Of a stretch of 64,000 nucleotides of DNA, positions 62,289-64,000 are shown piece after piece. The notes beneath the pieces were generated by a model, which had not been told where the DNA came from, searched no databases, and saw only the letters and a program-made list of their open reading frames with translations. Both the position numbers and the translations under genes were made by a program. Position 1 is the stretch's first letter; each line of letters starts with the position of its first letter. The DNA is from CAVURW01 sp963743595 (GTDB lineage: Bacteria; Verrucomicrobiota; Verrucomicrobiia; Methylacidiphilales; UBA1321), in contig CAVURW010000036.1 of the NCBI GenBank assembly GCA_963743595.1, forward strand, positions 1 through 64,000, given 5' to 3'.

Positions 62289-62999
62289 TCAAACCCCACG
62301 CGTCTCCGGTGGCCAAATGATCTTGTGCATTTGGACCTGCATGCGCACGCGGGGAATCGAATCGGCGAGGATTCGGCTGGCGAGATCGAGTGGCGTGAAG
62401 GTGCTGAAGACGGGGGAAAAGAGGATCGCATTGACACGATTGGCCCAGCCATCTGGTTGTGCTAGGCTGGCCTTCACTTGTTCCCGGGCCCAGGTGTAAT
62501 CGCGGTCGGAACCGATTACGAATTTCACTTCGTCACGCGAGGTGAGAAGCGGCAGATTCTCCACGCGATTGCTCTTTTCTTCGCCGCTATCCGGACATTT
62601 CAGATCCATGATCCGGTGCACACGGGGATCGACGGGCGCAATATCGCGGGAACCGCTTGTCTCCAGCAGCACGGTGTATCCAGCATCGCACAAACTCGTC
62701 ATGAACGGGAAGACCTGTTTCTGGAGCAACGGCTCGCCCCCCGTGATCTCCACCAACTTGCAGGGATACACGCGAATCCGCTCTAGAATCTCCGCAAACG
62801 AGGTGCGCTTACCCTCGTAAAAGGCGTACTCCGTATCGCACCAGACGCAGCGGAGATCACAGCCAGTGAGCCGAACAAAGATGCAGGGAATGCCAGCAAA
62901 GGTGCTTTCGCCCTGGATGCTGTAGAAGATCTCGTTGATCTGCAGGGAAGGCTGCGCAGGTGCTGTATCGGAAGAAGCGGATTCGGTGGCGGTTTGCAT
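62289..62999 (-). CDS. queE: 7-carboxy-7-deazaguanine synthase
   Basis: A 236-residue radical-SAM enzyme that rearranges 6-carboxytetrahydropterin to CDG in queuosine and preQ0 biosynthesis. IFYSIQGESTFAGIPCIFVRLTGCDLRCVWCDTEYAF holds the cluster-binding cysteines at 47, 51 and 54 with the CxxxCxxC spacing, and VEITGGEPLLQ is the SAM-binding GGE motif. The start at 62999 (MQTATESAS) leaves a short Ala/Ser-rich N-terminus; the longer open frame to 63035 is possible. Other que genes are not in the window. Confidence 0.93.
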   Translation of the reverse strand: MQTATESASSDTAPAQPSLQINEIFYSIQGESTFAGIPCIFVRLTGCDLRCVWCDTEYAFYEGKRTSFAEILERIRVYPCKLVEITGGEPLLQKQVFPFMTSLCDAGYTVLLETSGSRDIAPVDPRVHRIMDLKCPDSGEEKSNRVENLPLLTSRDEVKFVIGSDRDYTWAREQVKASLAQPDGWANRVNAILFSPVFSTFTPLDLASRILADSIPRVRMQVQMHKIIWPPETRGV

Positions 63000-63154
63000 G
63001 CGGGCTAAGGTGCCACAAAAGGCGTTTTCGTGCACGTCGGCTTCTTGAAGCTGGGTGCAAGAATTCTATTTGCGCGGCAAATTCTTAAATCCTGTAGATG
63101 TTTTCCGTAAAATTATGTCGCCTATAAGCAGGTTATCCTTCTAGCTTTTGGTCC

Positions 63155-64000
63155 ATGGCCAAGGAGAAAAAAGAGGGGAAGGAAACGAAGTCAAAGAAGG
63201 ACGAAACCGTTGAGGTGAAGAAGTCGAAGGCGACCAAGAAGCCAGCTGAGACCAAGAAAGCACCATCGAAAAAGCTTGGTCCTGTCGCGGAGAAATTGAA
63301 GGCTTCCGCGAAGAAAAAAGTGGTGGTGAAGAAGGCCCCCGTGCCTGCGGAGCCTGCACCGGTCTCTGCCCTTATGCCTGCTGAAACGGCAGCTCCAATT
63401 GCGCCTGAAGCCAAGATCGCGAAAGGGCCCGCTTCCGCTCCGAAGCCGCAGTCGATTCCCCACCCGGATGCGCATGTGGCCGCGCTGACAGGAAGTGAGC
63501 CGATGTCTCTGGAAGAAGAGATCACTCACTCCTCCTTCTCAGCAGGTAAGCGCATTCTGTTCGTGACCTCTGAGGTGACGCCGCTCGCCAGTACGGGTGG
63601 CCTGGGCGACGCCGTGGCGGGTCTCTCCAAAGCTCTGCAAAAGCATGGCCACGACGTGCGCATCGTGATGCCGCTCTACCGAAGCATCGACCGGAATCGA
63701 TTCCAGGTGGAGTATCGTTCTTCCTGCTGTGTCCATTTCGGAAATCGCGAGGAAATTTGGGTCGGCGTTTGGGAAGGTCGGCTGGGCACGATTCCCATTT
63801 GGTTCGTCGATTATGAGCGCTATTTCGGTCGGCAGGGTCTGTACGATGAGCCGATGGGTCCCGATAACGGGTACCGTTTTGGCGTGCTCAGTAAGGCCGC
63901 GTTGCAGATCACTAAAGATGCAAAGTTCATCCCGCACGTAATCCATGTGCATGATTGGATGACCTCGCCCGTCTGCGTGTTTCTGAAGACGTGGGACCGC
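63155..64000 (+). CDS. glgA: Glycogen synthase (GT5), 5' part, with Lys/Ala/Pro-rich N-terminal tail
   Basis: The gene runs off the window after 282 codons. Residues 1 to about 130 are a disordered basic tail (KEKKEGKETKSKKDE, then KKSKATKKP, APSKKLGPVAEK), like histone H1 C-termini. The GT5 N-domain starts near 132: KRILFVTSEVTPLASTGGLGDAVAGLSKALQKHGHDVRIVMP. GT5 enzymes usually have KTGGL here, where the Lys binds ADP-glucose; this one has STGGL (Ser146). DHLYD-type and HVIHVHDWMTSPV segments are also typical. It should elongate alpha-1,4-glucan, but the Lys-to-Ser change raises a question of donor preference. Confidence 0.85.
   Translation, partial: MAKEKKEGKETKSKKDETVEVKKSKATKKPAETKKAPSKKLGPVAEKLKASAKKKVVVKKAPVPAEPAPVSALMPAETAAPIAPEAKIAKGPASAPKPQSIPHPDAHVAALTGSEPMSLEEEITHSSFSAGKRILFVTSEVTPLASTGGLGDAVAGLSKALQKHGHDVRIVMPLYRSIDRNRFQVEYRSSCCVHFGNREEIWVGVWEGRLGTIPIWFVDYERYFGRQGLYDEPMGPDNGYRFGVLSKAALQITKDAKFIPHVIHVHDWMTSPVCVFLKTWDR

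Overview
The window is a gene-dense piece of a moderately GC-rich bacterial chromosome. It most resembles a member of the Verrucomicrobiota. This is an inference from the gene mix: Group III-type phosphofructokinase, GTP-dependent PEP carboxykinase, GH35 and GH29 glycosidases, beta-helix polysaccharide-degradation remnants, a chromosomal VirB4-like ATPase next to an OmpA lipoprotein, and NodT-type outer-membrane factor, all set among ordinary housekeeping genes. No rRNA, CRISPR array, insertion sequence or prophage was seen. One tRNA, tRNA-Pro(GGG), is present.

Layout. 0-1.7 kb: two convergent broken genes, a beta-helix protein and an LLM-class flavin oxidoreductase, whose reading frames can be reconstructed. 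1.8-11.3 kb: central metabolism (phosphofructokinase, purB, sucC-sucD) mixed with an acyltransferase, a His-rich repeat protein and membrane proteins. 11.5-15.1 kb: a three-gene operon of a VirB3-like membrane protein, an OmpA/Pal-type lipoprotein and a 917-residue VirB4/TraC-like ATPase, closed by a clear terminator and followed by an orphan TolC-like factor. 16.7-29.8 kb: PHP phosphatase, gatC-gatA, a beta-CASP metallo-hydrolase, acetyl-CoA synthetase, pckG and several small decayed genes. 30-33 kb: a secreted GH35 beta-galactosidase. 33.4-46.7 kb: the most conserved block (dxs, a TPR protein, trxB, lepA-lepB, an HDOD protein, ilvB, miaB). 46.7-50.4 kb: four unrecognised genes, two of which share a C-terminal module. 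50.5-58.6 kb: SseB-like protein, secreted alpha-L-fucosidase, DUF2142 protein, TetR and GbsR/MarR regulators, glycosyltransferase, DUF2127 protein, FMN reductase and a response regulator. 58.8-62.3 kb: tRNA-Pro, then an accessory stretch with a HExxH protein pair and a dual-specificity phosphatase. 62.3-64 kb: queE and the 5' part of a glycogen synthase gene.

How the genes work together. The metabolic genes describe glycolysis and gluconeogenesis (pfk, pckG), the TCA cycle (sucCD), acetate activation (acsA), glycogen storage (glgA), isoprenoid, branched-chain amino acid and purine synthesis, plus tRNA modification (miaB, queE) and indirect Gln-tRNA synthesis (gatCA). The secreted glycosidases and beta-helix remnants point to use of complex polysaccharides.

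Most notable: (i) the isolated VirB3-OmpA-VirB4 module lacking any relaxase or other conjugation genes; (ii) the 46.7-50.4 kb cluster of charged, low-complexity proteins with a duplicated module; (iii) Lys-rich, histone-H1-like N-terminal tails on two unrelated metabolic enzymes, acetyl-CoA synthetase and glycogen synthase; (iv) an acetyl-CoA synthetase whose ATP-binding loop lacks two normally invariant residues; (v) two regulator genes whose promoters sit so close to the ATG that leaderless mRNAs are predicted; (vi) at least six decayed accessory genes beside intact housekeeping genes.
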